From Gemmatimonadaceae bacterium (GTDB lineage: Bacteria; Gemmatimonadota; Gemmatimonadetes; Gemmatimonadales; Gemmatimonadaceae), in the NCBI GenBank assembly GCA_016720905.1, contig JADKJT010000029.1, forward strand, positions 124,001 to 188,000: DNA of 64,000 nt, written 5' to 3'. Under the pieces are notes generated by a model. The model was not told the origin of the DNA. It saw only the letters and a list, made by a program, of their open reading frames with translations, and ran no database searches. Shown here piece by piece: positions 34,748 to 44,364 of the stretch (its first letter is position 1; every line of letters starts with the position of its first letter). The translations under genes and the position numbers were made by a program.

Positions 34748-35503
34748 TCAGCTGCGAGTAATGCTGCTCCATCCGTCGGGATCCAGCGAGGCCCCTCCAA
34801 CCAGCAGCCCGTCCACGTCAGTGGACGCCAGAAGGGTCGAGGCATTGCCGCGATTCACCGACCCGCCATAGAGAATCGGGACCGCCTGCGCCGCCTTTTC
34901 GCCAACGCGCCCCGTCAGCGCGCGCCGCAAAACGCCGTGGATGTCGCTCGCGTCCTCAGGGGTTGCGGTCTTGCCCGTCCCGATGGCCCACACCGGCTCG
35001 TAGGCCAGCATCATCGCACCAACCTGCACATCATCCATTTCGGCGATGCCCGCCGCCAGCTGACGCTCGACCACGGAAGCGGTCGCGCCAGACTCCCTTT
35101 CCGAAAGCGTCTCGCCCACGCAGAGGATGGGGATGAGTCGTGCGTTGGCCACCAATGCGCATTTCTTCGTCGTCATCTCGTCGGTCTCTCCGAAGACATG
35201 TCGACGCTCGGAGTGACCGACCAGAACGACCCGTGCCCCGATATCACGGACCATCAAGACCGAGTTCTCCCCCGTGAACGCCCCCTGCGCCTCGCTGTGG
35301 ACGTTTTGTACACCCACCCAGATGTCCGGGCGATCGCGCAAGGCGTCGGCCACGGTGCTGGCGGTCATCGCCGAGGGGCACAGGATGATGGTGCGGTCCT
35401 GTTGCCGTGGCGTGAGCGCAAGAAATCGCTGGAGGAACGCACGCGCATCTGTGGGCGTCAGGTTGAGCTTCCAGTTTGCCGCGAACACGGGCTTGCGATG
35501 CAT
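34748..35503 (-). CDS. tpiA: Triosephosphate isomerase
   Basis: Interconverts dihydroxyacetone phosphate and glyceraldehyde 3-phosphate, 251 residues. Catalytic residues are Lys12 in AANWKLN, His97 in LVGHSERR and Glu169 in AYEPVWAIGTG. The phosphate-binding YGGSVN and GLLVGGASL blocks complete the barrel. It lies 45 bp downstream of pgk and before secG, in the glycolytic cluster gap-pgk-tpiA-secG. Confidence 0.97.
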   Translation of the reverse strand: MHRKPVFAANWKLNLTPTDARAFLQRFLALTPRQQDRTIILCPSAMTASTVADALRDRPDIWVGVQNVHSEAQGAFTGENSVLMVRDIGARVVLVGHSERRHVFGETDEMTTKKCALVANARLIPILCVGETLSERESGATASVVERQLAAGIAEMDDVQVGAMMLAYEPVWAIGTGKTATPEDASDIHGVLRRALTGRVGEKAAQAVPILYGGSVNRGNASTLLASTDVDGLLVGGASLDPDGWSSITRS

Positions 35504-35548
35504 GATCAGTCGGGTCAGATGGCGGAGTGCAGAAACGACGTGCTGACG

Positions 35549-36745
35549 TCAGTGGGTGTCCAGCGCCGAGACGCCGGGGAGGTCCTTTCCTTCGAGAAAT
35601 TCCAGTGACGCTCCGCCACCGGTGGACACATGCGACATGCGATGCTCAAGTCCGGCTTCCGTGACGGCGGCCGCCGAATCGCCTCCGCCGATAATCGTCG
35701 TCGCGCCTGCGTCAGTCGCATCGGCCATCGCACGGGCAACCAACAACGTGCCGGCGTCGAAAGGTGGCTTCTCGAACACGCCCATGGGTCCGTTCCACAG
35801 CACGGTCTTCGCGCCGGTCACCAGGCCGCGATAGGTCGCAATGGTTTCAGGGCCTATGTCGAACATGGCCTGTCCGACGGGAATGGCCTCGCGGGCAACC
35901 ACGTGCGCCTGATCGGTTGCGTCCATGGCCGGCGCGATCATCGCATCCACTGGCAGCACCAGCTTGGCACCAGCGCGAGCCAGCAGATCCTTGGCCATGT
36001 CCAGTCGATCGGGTTCGACCAGTGAATTTCCGGTCTCCAGCCCCATCGCCTTGAAGAACGTGCACGCCATCGCGCCGCCGATCAGGAGATGATCAACCTT
36101 GGGCAGCAGCGCTTCCACCACATCGATCTTGCCAGAAATCTTGGATCCGCCGAGAATCGCCACGAACGGTCGCTTCGGCGCCGCCAGCGCGCCGCCGAGA
36201 TAGGCGAGTTCCTTCTCCATGAGCAGCCCGGCGACCGCTGGATGGCAGTACTTCGCCACGCCGGCCGTGCTGGCGTGCGCGCGATGCGCGGCGCCGAACG
36301 CATCGTTCACATACACATCGCCCAACTCGGCCAACTGGCGCGCGAGTGCGTCGTCGTTCTTCTCCTCACCCGGCAGGAATCGCGTATTCTCCAGCAGCAG
36401 TGTCTCGCCCGGGGCGAGTGCCCGTGTCGCCGCAACGACCGACGCCCCAACGGTCTCAGGCAAGAATGACACGGGACGCCCCAACAATTCGCGCAGCGTT
36501 CCGACGACCGGAGCCAGCGAATACTTCGGTTCGGGAGCGCCCTTGGGTCGGCCGAAATGGGCCAGCAGGATGACTTTCGCGCCGGCATCGAGCAACGCGT
36601 TGATCGTCGGAACCGCGGCGGCAATGCGCGTCGCATCGGCGACGTGCCCGTGCTCATCCAGCGGCACATTGAAGTCCACGCGCACGAGGGCGCGCTTGCC
36701 GGCGAGGTCCGCCGACGTCAGGTCACGAATGGTGCGAGTGGTCAT
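35549..36745 (-). CDS. pgk: Phosphoglycerate kinase
   Basis: Makes ATP from 1,3-bisphosphoglycerate, 398 residues, full length. Signature blocks are ALVRVDFNVPLDEHG at the N-terminus, LLAHFGRPKG, and the C-terminal nucleotide-binding GGGDSAAAV and STGGGASLEFLEGKDLPGV. It is preceded by gap, separated by 79 bp that contain a strong hairpin. Confidence 0.97.
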   Translation of the reverse strand: MTTRTIRDLTSADLAGKRALVRVDFNVPLDEHGHVADATRIAAAVPTINALLDAGAKVILLAHFGRPKGAPEPKYSLAPVVGTLRELLGRPVSFLPETVGASVVAATRALAPGETLLLENTRFLPGEEKNDDALARQLAELGDVYVNDAFGAAHRAHASTAGVAKYCHPAVAGLLMEKELAYLGGALAAPKRPFVAILGGSKISGKIDVVEALLPKVDHLLIGGAMACTFFKAMGLETGNSLVEPDRLDMAKDLLARAGAKLVLPVDAMIAPAMDATDQAHVVAREAIPVGQAMFDIGPETIATYRGLVTGAKTVLWNGPMGVFEKPPFDAGTLLVARAMADATDAGATTIIGGGDSAAAVTEAGLEHRMSHVSTGGGASLEFLEGKDLPGVSALDTH

Positions 36746-36759
36746 AGTCGGTTGTGCGC

Positions 36760-36787
36760 GAGCCCCGGCACATGGGCACCGGGGCTC
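36760..36787 (-). terminator. GC-rich hairpin between gap and pgk
   Basis: Nine-bp perfect inverted repeat GAGCCCCGG/CCGGGGCTC with a 10-nt loop, 15 bp before the pgk ATG and 38 bp after the gap stop. No T-run follows on the minus strand. It may stabilise the end of gap mRNA, reduce read-through into pgk, or affect pgk translation. Confidence 0.4.
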
Positions 36788-36824
36788 GACGGTTCTCGGT
36801 CAATATCGCGGGCCGTCAGCGCGA

Positions 36825-37835
36825 TCAGAGACGCGCGCCCACAAAACGCAGCAAGTCGACGCACCGGGAGGAGTATCCCCACTCGTTGTCGTACCAGCCG
36901 GAAATCTTCACCATCGTGCCGTTGATGACGATCGTGCTCAGGGCATCCAACGTGCAGGAATTCGGATTGCCCACGTAGTCGATGGAGACGAGCGGGACTT
37001 CGCTGTAGCCAAGCACCCCCGCCAGCGACCGCTCGGAGGCGGCCTTGAACGCGGCGTTGACCTCGTCCTTTGTCACGACCCGCTCAACGACACAGGTCAG
37101 GTCCGTCAGCGAGACATCGGGTGTCGGCACCCGCACCGCAATGCCATCGATCTTGCCTTTCACCTCGGGAATCACGAGCGCGGTGGCTTTCGCGGCACCC
37201 GTCGTGGTGGGAATCATCGAGACCGCCGCCGCACGGGCACGGCGCAAGTCCTTGTGCGGCAGGTCGAGAATGGACTGATCGTTGGTGTAGCTGTGAATCG
37301 TGACCATCGAGCCGTGCACAAATCCGAAATTGTCGCGAATCACCTTTACCATCGGCACCAGGCAATTGGTCGTGCACGAGGCGTTGGAGATGACGTGGTG
37401 CGCGGCCGGATCATACTTGTCGCTGTTCACCCCCATCACGATGGTGATGTCTTCGTTGGTGGCCGGAGCGGAAATGATCACCTTCCTGGCGCCACCGGCG
37501 ATGTGCTTGGCCGCGTCCGAGCGTTCAGTGAAGCGTCCCGTGGATTCGAGCACGATATCCACGCCGAGTTCTTTCCATGGCAGCTTGGCGGGATCGCGTT
37601 CGGCAAGGATGCGAATACGATCGCCGTCCACCGTAATGCCGTCGGCGTCGGCACTGACCTCTCCCTCGAACTGGCCGTGCACCGAGTCGTACTTGAAGAG
37701 GTGCGCCAGCGTCTTGGTGTCCGTCAGGTCATTGACCGCGACGAAATCAATATCGGCAACGCCTTGCTGCTTGGCGGCACGAAGCACCTGACGGCCGATG
37801 CGGCCGAAGCCGTTGATGCCAACACGAATAGCCAT
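36825..37835 (-). CDS. gap: Glyceraldehyde-3-phosphate dehydrogenase
   Basis: Oxidises and phosphorylates glyceraldehyde 3-phosphate, 336 residues. The catalytic cysteine is Cys154 in SNASCTTNC. The Rossmann motif GINGFGRIGRQ starts at residue 7, and Asp36 in VAVNDLTD favours NAD+ over NADP+. The C-terminal WYDNEWGYSSR is present. It heads the gap-pgk-tpiA-secG run and starts 5 bp after the comF stop. Confidence 0.97.
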   Translation of the reverse strand: MAIRVGINGFGRIGRQVLRAAKQQGVADIDFVAVNDLTDTKTLAHLFKYDSVHGQFEGEVSADADGITVDGDRIRILAERDPAKLPWKELGVDIVLESTGRFTERSDAAKHIAGGARKVIISAPATNEDITIVMGVNSDKYDPAAHHVISNASCTTNCLVPMVKVIRDNFGFVHGSMVTIHSYTNDQSILDLPHKDLRRARAAAVSMIPTTTGAAKATALVIPEVKGKIDGIAVRVPTPDVSLTDLTCVVERVVTKDEVNAAFKAASERSLAGVLGYSEVPLVSIDYVGNPNSCTLDALSTIVINGTMVKISGWYDNEWGYSSRCVDLLRFVGARL

Positions 37836-37840
37836 TCCGG

Positions 37841-38703
37841 TCAGTCCTGGTCAGAGTCAAAGTCGGTGTCGGCTCGGTCGCCCGGATCCGGCGCCCGCCC
37901 GAAGGTGATATAGCTGATGATACGCGCCCCGCCATCCGTCAGCGCCCGAGCAGCGGCGTTGAGGGTGGCCGCCGTGGTGATTACGTCGTCGACCAGCACG
38001 ACATGCGCACCACGCAGCCGACCCGCAGCCGAATCACCGACCGCGAAGGCATGCAACACGTTGCCAGTCCTCTCGGACGGTGTCAACCGCACCTGCGATC
38101 TGGTATGTCGCGTTCGACACACGACGTCGTTCCACACCGGCACGCGCCAGTGCAACGACAAGGCGTCCGCGAGGCATTCGGCCTGATTGTAGCCTCGCTC
38201 ACGTTGACGCGTGGCGGCCAACGGGACCGGCACAAGCGCCGTCCGTTCTCGCACCACGTCATCCGGAAAATCCACGCGGGACATCCGGCGGGCCATGGCA
38301 TGTGCCGTGCCGCGCCACCCTTCGTATTTGAGCGCATGCACAAGGGACGCCCCGGTTCCGACATCCATGCGGCAGACTGACCGTACGGCTCGCACAAATG
38401 CCGGGAGACGCGCACACCAGCGGCAGGGAGGGATGGCATCGGGCGAACCGGTCGCCGACGCACCTGCCGGAAGCGGGGTCCACGGCGCGAGTCTCGGGTG
38501 ACCGCATCGCACGCACCGAGGGTCGACAAAGGAAACCAGGCGCGCCACGCACAGGCGACACACGATGCCTTCACCGCAGGAGTCCAGGGGGCCCGACATG
38601 CGGCGCATGCCGGCGGCATCAGCACCGAGGTGAGTCCGATGGCGACGCGCCGGAATGCGTGTGAGGCACCGGTGAATCGGGAGAGGCTGGTGGTTGCAAC
38701 CAT
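37841..38703 (-). pseudogene. comF: ComF family phosphoribosyltransferase-like protein, one frameshift
   Basis: A ComF homologue, linked in some bacteria to DNA uptake and otherwise of uncertain function. The ATG at 38701-38703 shares a base with the aroE stop (TGATG). The N-terminal zinc ribbon reads PPACAACRAP, then the frame slips at a G5 run (38587-38591). Adding one base gives LDSCGEGIVCRLC, then CVRCG and CRWC. The C-terminal domain has the expected KYEGW, ERGYNQAE and the PRPP loop VVLVDDVITTAATL. The C-terminal part (37841 to about 38585) is open. Typed pseudogene only because of the slip. Confidence 0.85.
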
Positions 38704-39533
38704 CAGGCGCACCGACCGGCTTCCGCGATGAGGGCGCGTGACATGGCTTCGCGAGGGGCCGGGACTCCAAACCACCGTTCGAACGCCGATGCGCCCTGTG
38801 CCAGGAGCATGCGCAACCCATCTTCAGCGCGGTGACCGCGCTCGCGGCACGCCCGCACCCACGCGGTGGCGTTCCGCCGATAAACCAGATCGAGGGCCGC
38901 GGTGTTGGCCGACAAGGCGGACGGCGGTACCGGCATGCATTCGTCGGTCATGCCAATCGGTGTGGCATTGATCACCAATCCGGCGGTGCCAACACCCGGG
39001 TCGTCGATGGACACCACTCGCACGCTGATGCCCGCATGCGCGGCGAGACGACGCGCCCCCTCGGCGTTGCGAGCGGCAATCACAATGTCTCCACAGCCGA
39101 GCGTACTCAACGCGACAATGGCGGCCGCGGCGGATCCCCCAGCCCCGATCACGACACAGCGCGTCTCTGCGACGCCAAAGGGGCACAACGCGGTGATCGA
39201 GGCCGAGACGCCGGCGACGTCGGTATTGTCGCCATGGAGCATGCCATCAACGTGCCAGAAGGTGTTGACGGCGCCGACCCGTTCGGCCAACGCGGTGCAT
39301 CGGGCTCGTGATGCTACCGCAGACTTATGCGGGACGGTGACATTTCCCGCGGCGCCTTCCGCGGCCAGCGCATCCAACGTGTCATGGAGTCGCGCCGGTG
39401 TCACATCGAGCAGTTCATAGCGCAGCGTGGACCCGATGTATCGCAGGGCGGCGTTCTGGAACACCGGCGACAGCGAATGCGCGATCGGGTGTCCGAGTAA
39501 CACCAGTCGCGACGGCTTCACGAGCGCGGACAT
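38703..39533 (-). CDS. aroE: Shikimate dehydrogenase
   Basis: Reduces 3-dehydroshikimate with NADPH in aromatic amino acid synthesis, 276 residues from the ATG at 39531-39533. Substrate-binding SLSPVFQNAA, the catalytic lysine in NVTVPHK, and the NTD motif (HGDNTDVAG) are present. The nucleotide-binding GAGGSAAAAIVAL follows. A longer in-frame reading upstream lies within the phosphatase gene and is rejected. Confidence 0.95.
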   Translation of the reverse strand: MSALVKPSRLVLLGHPIAHSLSPVFQNAALRYIGSTLRYELLDVTPARLHDTLDALAAEGAAGNVTVPHKSAVASRARCTALAERVGAVNTFWHVDGMLHGDNTDVAGVSASITALCPFGVAETRCVVIGAGGSAAAAIVALSTLGCGDIVIAARNAEGARRLAAHAGISVRVVSIDDPGVGTAGLVINATPIGMTDECMPVPPSALSANTAALDLVYRRNATAWVRACRERGHRAEDGLRMLLAQGASAFERWFGVPAPREAMSRALIAEAGRCA

Positions 39534-39540
39534 GGCGAAC

Positions 39541-40008
39541 TCAGGTCGAGGGCCCACGGCGGTCGCGGACAATGCGATCAAGCACCAGACCGATCTCATC
39601 CTCCAACTCATCGTAGGTGGCGCGATAGATGTCGAGTTCTCCGCCAAACGGATCACTGACCGGCCGGGCACGATTGGCATCGACGAAACCCGTCAACAGC
39701 CAGGTCCGACCGCTGCCGCCCAGCGCTTCCGCACGTTCGAGATGATGCGGTCCCATCGCGAGGATGATCTCGCTGGCCGCCACAATGTCGGGGGAGAGTT
39801 GTCGCGCGCGGTGCTCAGCCAGATCGATCCCGTGTTCCATCGCCACGAGGAGCGAACCGTCAGACGCCGGCGCGTCCGTCCACGCGCTGGTGCCCGCGCT
39901 CGAAACGGCCAGATCACGCAGGCCGCGGTCGGCGATCAGTCGGCGCGCAATCCCCTCGGCCATCGGACTGCGGCAGGTGTTGCCCGTGCAGACAAAGAGA
40001 ATGTGCAT
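39541..40008 (-). CDS. Low-molecular-weight phosphatase, probable protein-arginine phosphatase (YwlE type)
   Basis: A 155-residue low-molecular-weight phosphatase. The P-loop is CTGNTCRSP with nucleophile Cys7 and Arg13. Thr11 inside the loop is the residue that marks YwlE arginine phosphatases, whereas tyrosine phosphatases usually have Ile there. The general-acid loop reads SDPFGG, also as in YwlE. It is 8 bp upstream of aroE and 4 bp from tsaC, echoing the B. subtilis ywlC-ywlE neighbourhood. Substrate choice is inferred from Thr11; no McsB-type arginine kinase is in this window. Confidence 0.85.
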   Translation of the reverse strand: MHILFVCTGNTCRSPMAEGIARRLIADRGLRDLAVSSAGTSAWTDAPASDGSLLVAMEHGIDLAEHRARQLSPDIVAASEIILAMGPHHLERAEALGGSGRTWLLTGFVDANRARPVSDPFGGELDIYRATYDELEDEIGLVLDRIVRDRRGPST

Positions 40009-40012
40009 GGGT

Positions 40013-40684
40013 TCAGGTATCACCAACGAGATCGGGGACACACTCGCGAAGCAGCGCTGCCGACAACACGCCTGGTCGGATGACGCGGCCACGTCGTCCG
40101 GTGCAATCGACCACGGTGGATGGTGGCGAGGGCGACAACCGGCCGCCATCGAGCACGTGCAGTATGCCCCGATGAATCGCCTCCGACCACTGTTCCACAA
40201 TCTCCCCACACGTCATGGCTGGCGGTACCCTGGGGCGATTGGCGCTGGTGCTGGTGATCGGTTCGCCGTAGGCGGTGAGGAGCCGTTGCAGTCCAGGATG
40301 CGGCGTCCACCGCACCGCCACGCCGCCTTCGGGACCGCGCAATCGGGTCGGAACGCGTCCATCCCCGCCTTTCAGAACCAGCGTGAGTGGACCCGGCCAG
40401 AAGCGGGCCGCCAGATGCGCCGCATAGGTGGGCAGGTGCAGGTCAAGTCGCGCCACTTGCCCGGGGTCACCGATCAACATGAGGAATGGTTTGCCGGGAG
40501 GACGACCCTTGAGCGTCACCAACGACTCCACCGACTCATGATCGACCGCCGTCCCAAAGCCATACACAGTCTCGGTCGGATAAGCCAGGACACCGCGATT
40601 CGTCAGGTGCTCAATGACGCCACGCAGCGCAGCATCGATCTCGGCCGGTGACCAGAACGGGATGGTGAGCGACTGCATGCTCAT
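40013..40684 (-). CDS. tsaC: L-threonylcarbamoyladenylate synthase
   Basis: A YrdC/Sua5 family enzyme that makes threonylcarbamoyl-AMP for the t6A modification of ANN-decoding tRNAs, 223 residues. The ATP/threonine site blocks YPTETVYGFG, KGRPPGKPFLML and STSANRP are all present. It is the short form without the C-terminal Sua5 domain. It overlaps ispD by 4 bp. Confidence 0.93.
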   Translation of the reverse strand: MSMQSLTIPFWSPAEIDAALRGVIEHLTNRGVLAYPTETVYGFGTAVDHESVESLVTLKGRPPGKPFLMLIGDPGQVARLDLHLPTYAAHLAARFWPGPLTLVLKGGDGRVPTRLRGPEGGVAVRWTPHPGLQRLLTAYGEPITSTSANRPRVPPAMTCGEIVEQWSEAIHRGILHVLDGGRLSPSPPSTVVDCTGRRGRVIRPGVLSAALLRECVPDLVGDT

Positions 40685-41466
40685 TCCGGAATCGTGCTCA
40701 GCGCATCCGCGCGCGCGAAGTCGGAATCCGTGGTGATCTTGAGGCCGCGCTCACTCCCCTGCACCACCATGACCGGCAGTCCGAGGCGCTCGACCAGTGC
40801 CGCGTCGTCGGTGGCCACGATGCGGTCGCGCTGCGCTTCGACGTGCGCGCGCTCAAGGATTGCGCGAGGGAATGCCTGAGGCGTTTGCGCACGCCAGAGA
40901 TGCGCGCGATCAATGGTCCGTACGATGCGACCCGTGTCATCGACTTCCTTGAGCGTATCGACCACCGGCAATGCGGCGATAGCGCCGTGCCCTTTGCGTG
41001 CCTCGGCGATCACCCGATCGATCGTATCATCGGTCACCAGCGGTCGCGCCGCATCATGCACGACGGCAATGACCACGTCCTCCGGCAAATCCTCGAGGCC
41101 GTTGACGACGCTCTCATGCCGATGGGCGCCGCCCGTGCTCACCAGCAGACGATCGACGTCGCATTGAAACAGCCAGGGCGGCGGATCGGCCGCGTACGCT
41201 TTGGGCAGGACCACCACCACGATGGCCACGTCGGGTCGCGCCATGAACGCCTGCACACTGTGGAGCAGCGCCGGCTTACCGGCCACCCAGCGGAATTGCT
41301 TCAGTTCCGTGCTGCCGGTGCGCGATCCGGTCCCGCCGGCAACAATCACGACACCCACATCACGGGTCACGGACGTGTTGGTGAGTGACACGGCATCGTC
41401 CCGAGATCGCGCGGGTGTCGGCGGCGGGACGTGGCGACGCGGATGCGGCAAGTCAGAGGCGGTCAT
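40681..41466 (-). CDS. ispD: 2-C-methyl-D-erythritol 4-phosphate cytidylyltransferase
   Basis: The third step of the MEP isoprenoid pathway, 261 residues from the ATG at 41464-41466. The CTP-binding motif reads VIVAGGTGSRTGSTELKQF, a slightly divergent version of AAGxGxRMGxxxPKQ (Leu replaces Pro, Lys kept). HDAARPL, RAQTPQAF and ATDDAALVE are typical. About 35 N-terminal residues before the motif are Pro/Arg-rich and may be non-essential. No ispF follows, unlike in many genomes. Confidence 0.93.
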   Translation of the reverse strand: MTASDLPHPRRHVPPPTPARSRDDAVSLTNTSVTRDVGVVIVAGGTGSRTGSTELKQFRWVAGKPALLHSVQAFMARPDVAIVVVVLPKAYAADPPPWLFQCDVDRLLVSTGGAHRHESVVNGLEDLPEDVVIAVVHDAARPLVTDDTIDRVIAEARKGHGAIAALPVVDTLKEVDDTGRIVRTIDRAHLWRAQTPQAFPRAILERAHVEAQRDRIVATDDAALVERLGLPVMVVQGSERGLKITTDSDFARADALSTIPE

Positions 41467-41479
41467 ATCTGAGAGGCCC

Positions 41480-42880
41480 TCACGAGGCGGCGCCGGCACC
41501 GACGGTTCGCTGGAGCACATCGCGTAACGTGCGCACGCCGACAACCTCCATGTCTTTGGGCACCCGACGCGGTACCGCGCGATCGGACAGAAACGCTTGC
41601 GTCATGCCGAGTTTCGAGGCCTCGGAGAGTCGACGTTCGGCCTGCGACACCGGACGTACTTCGCCGCCAAGGCCAAGTTCACCAAGAAAGACGGCCCGCG
41701 CCGGCAGCGGTCGGTCCACCACGCTTGACGCCAACGCCGCTACCACGGCCAGGTCCACTGCCGGTTCCTGCACGCGCATCCCCCCGACCACGTTGCAGAA
41801 CACGTCGAGTTGGGCGCACGAGAATCCGCCGCGCTTGTCGAGCACCGCCAGCAGCAATGCCAGTCTCCGCGAGTCGATGCCGCTGGCCACTCGCTGCGGC
41901 GTGCCGAATCCCGCACGCACCGCCAGCGCCTGCACTTCCACGAGCACGGGACGGGTGCCCTCCATGAGGGCACAGACGGCGCTGCCGCTGGCGACATCGG
42001 AGCGATCGCCCACGAATAGCGCCGACGGGTTTTCCACCGGCACCAGTCCAGTCGGCAGCATGCGGAAGACGCCGATCTCATCAACGGAGCCAAAGCGGTT
42101 CTTCGTGGCGCGAAGCACGCGATGATCCAGCGTGCCGTCACCCTCGAAGTACAGCACCGTATCGACGATGTGCTCGAGCGTCTTGGGCCCGGCAATACCG
42201 CCACCCTTCGTGACATGACCGATCACGAACACGGTCGTGCCGGTTTCCTTGGCGAACCGCATCAGCCGTGCGGCGCACTCTCGCACCTGCCCGACATTGC
42301 CCGGCGCGCCTTCCAGCAACTCGGTGTGGACGGTCTGGATGGAATCAATCACCAATGCGTCGATGCGCTGTCCATCGTCCCGCGCCTGCGATGCAGTGGC
42401 GAGGATGGTTTCGAGCGACGTCTCGGTGAGCAACGACACGGAGCCCGCTGCTTCGGTCAGACGGTCGGCCCGCAGCTTCACCTGCAGCGCCGACTCTTCC
42501 CCGGAGACGTACAGCGTGGCGTGCTTCCCGGTTTCGAGGCGCGCCGCAACCTGCAGCAACAGCGTGCTCTTGCCGATGCCCGGCTCGCCACCGACCAGCA
42601 CCATACTGCCCGGCACGATACCGCCGCCGAGGACAAAGTCGAACTCATTGAGCCCGGTGCGCCACCGATGGGTCTCCGCCCCCGTGACCGAACGCAACTG
42701 GACGGTCGCTCCCGCGAGACCGCCTGCGACGCGCGCCGCGGTGCGCTTGCTGACCGTGGTCGCCGCGACCGGCTCTTCGGCCAAGGTGTTCCAGGCCGCG
42801 CAACTTTCACATCGCCCGGCCCATTTCGGAAATTCCGCGCCGCACTCTGTGCAGCGGTACACCGTGCGCGCCTTCGCCAT
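41480..42880 (-). CDS. radA: DNA repair protein RadA
   Basis: A RecA-like branch-migration helicase for recombination intermediates, 466 residues. The N-terminal zinc finger has Cys10, Cys13, Cys24 and Cys27. Walker A is GGEPGIGKST (Lys104). The RadA-specific KNRFG motif is present, and the C-terminal Lon-like domain includes GELGLGGEVRPV. The start shares one base with the dnaB stop. Confidence 0.96.
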   Translation of the reverse strand: MAKARTVYRCTECGAEFPKWAGRCESCAAWNTLAEEPVAATTVSKRTAARVAGGLAGATVQLRSVTGAETHRWRTGLNEFDFVLGGGIVPGSMVLVGGEPGIGKSTLLLQVAARLETGKHATLYVSGEESALQVKLRADRLTEAAGSVSLLTETSLETILATASQARDDGQRIDALVIDSIQTVHTELLEGAPGNVGQVRECAARLMRFAKETGTTVFVIGHVTKGGGIAGPKTLEHIVDTVLYFEGDGTLDHRVLRATKNRFGSVDEIGVFRMLPTGLVPVENPSALFVGDRSDVASGSAVCALMEGTRPVLVEVQALAVRAGFGTPQRVASGIDSRRLALLLAVLDKRGGFSCAQLDVFCNVVGGMRVQEPAVDLAVVAALASSVVDRPLPARAVFLGELGLGGEVRPVSQAERRLSEASKLGMTQAFLSDRAVPRRVPKDMEVVGVRTLRDVLQRTVGAGAAS

Positions 42881-44355
42881 CAGAAGGGCGCGTAGTCATC
42901 GGGACCTTTCACCAGCTTCGGCCCCATCCCGGCATCGGTGGGCGCCTGTCGACTCGAGAAGTTGTCGAAGCGCGTGTATTGCTTGTGAAAGAACAGCCGC
43001 GCACTGCCGATGGGTCCGTTGCGCTGCTTGCCGATGATGATCTCGGCCTTGCCTTCCAGCGTCGGATCCTTGAGACGCCCAGTTTCATCACGCTCGGCGT
43101 ACACTTCCTGTCGAAAGATGAACATGATGACATCGGCGTCCTGCTCAATGGCGCCCGACTCACGCAAGTCGGAAAGTTGCGGCCGGCCCTTATCATCGCC
43201 AGTGCGTTGTTCCGGCGCGCGCGAGAGCTGCGACAACGCGATGACCGGCACGCCGAGTTCCTTCGCCAGTCCCTTGAGGCCGCGCGAGATCTGCGACACC
43301 TCCTGCTGACGGTTCTCGGAATTGGACGGTCCGCTCATGAGTTGCAGGTAGTCGACCATGATGAGGCCGATATCGTGTTCCGCCTTGAGACGTCGCGCCT
43401 TGGCGCGCATTTCCAAGAGACCGATACCCGGCGTGTCATCGATGAAGATTGGCGCATGACTGAGAATACCCGCAGCTTGCGCCAAGCGCGGCATCGATTC
43501 ATCGAGCGCCCTACCACCTTTCCGCAACGCCTGCGCGTCGATGAGCGCTTCACTGGCGAGCATACGCTGCACCAGCGATTCCTTGCTCATTTCCAGCGAA
43601 AAAAACGCGACACCGGTCTTGGCCGTGATTGCGGCGTGCTGCGCGATATTCAACGTGAACGCGGTCTTGCCCATTGACGGACGGGCCGCCACAATCACCA
43701 GGTCGGCCGGCTGGAAGCCCGAGGTCAGATTGTCGAGGTCATAAAATCCACTGGGCACCCCGGTAATGGCGGATTCGCGCTGGGCCAGGAGTTCCAGCTT
43801 CTCCATGGCGGGCCAGAGCAGTTCCTTGATGCGCGAGAAGCCGGTGCGTTCCTTCGACTGACCCAGCGAAAAGATGCGCGCTTCGGCGGAATCGAGCAGG
43901 TCGGACGCGGTGGTGCGCCCTTCAAAGGCTTCACTGACGACTTCCGTCGACACTTCAATCAGCCGACGCAACAGCGCCTTTTCCTTGACGATGCGCGCGT
44001 GATACTCGACGTTCGCCACGGTGGGCACCGCGTCCAGCAGGAATGCCAGATACTCGCGTCCACCCGCGTGCGCCAACTCGCCGCGCCGTTCGAGTTCGTC
44101 GGCCAACGTCAGCGGGTCGATGACCCCGCCGCGTTCGGTGATGGCATACATCGCCCGAAAGAGCCGACGATGTCCTTCCTGATAGAACATCGTGTCATCC
44201 ACATGCTCGATGGCGCGCATGACCGCGTCCGCATCGAGCAACATGGCGCCCAGCACGGCCTGTTCAGCTTCCTGCGACCAAGGCGCGAGACGCTCCTTGT
44301 ACGGATTGCGCACTGCGGGGACGGCCGACGGTCCGGGAATGGCGAGACTGGTCAT
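42880..44355 (-). CDS. dnaB: Replicative DNA helicase DnaB
   Basis: The hexameric 5'-3' helicase of the replication fork, 491 residues. The N-terminal domain (PWSQEAEQAVLGAML) is followed by a linker, then the RecA-like motor with Walker A AARPSMGKT (Lys230), FFSLEMS, and the C-terminal SQLSRAPEQR block. No intein is present at the usual sites. It is the first gene of the dnaB-radA-ispD-tsaC run, 9 bp after the UDG stop. Confidence 0.97.
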   Translation of the reverse strand: MTSLAIPGPSAVPAVRNPYKERLAPWSQEAEQAVLGAMLLDADAVMRAIEHVDDTMFYQEGHRRLFRAMYAITERGGVIDPLTLADELERRGELAHAGGREYLAFLLDAVPTVANVEYHARIVKEKALLRRLIEVSTEVVSEAFEGRTTASDLLDSAEARIFSLGQSKERTGFSRIKELLWPAMEKLELLAQRESAITGVPSGFYDLDNLTSGFQPADLVIVAARPSMGKTAFTLNIAQHAAITAKTGVAFFSLEMSKESLVQRMLASEALIDAQALRKGGRALDESMPRLAQAAGILSHAPIFIDDTPGIGLLEMRAKARRLKAEHDIGLIMVDYLQLMSGPSNSENRQQEVSQISRGLKGLAKELGVPVIALSQLSRAPEQRTGDDKGRPQLSDLRESGAIEQDADVIMFIFRQEVYAERDETGRLKDPTLEGKAEIIIGKQRNGPIGSARLFFHKQYTRFDNFSSRQAPTDAGMGPKLVKGPDDYAPF

Positions 44356-44364
44356 GGGCGGAGT

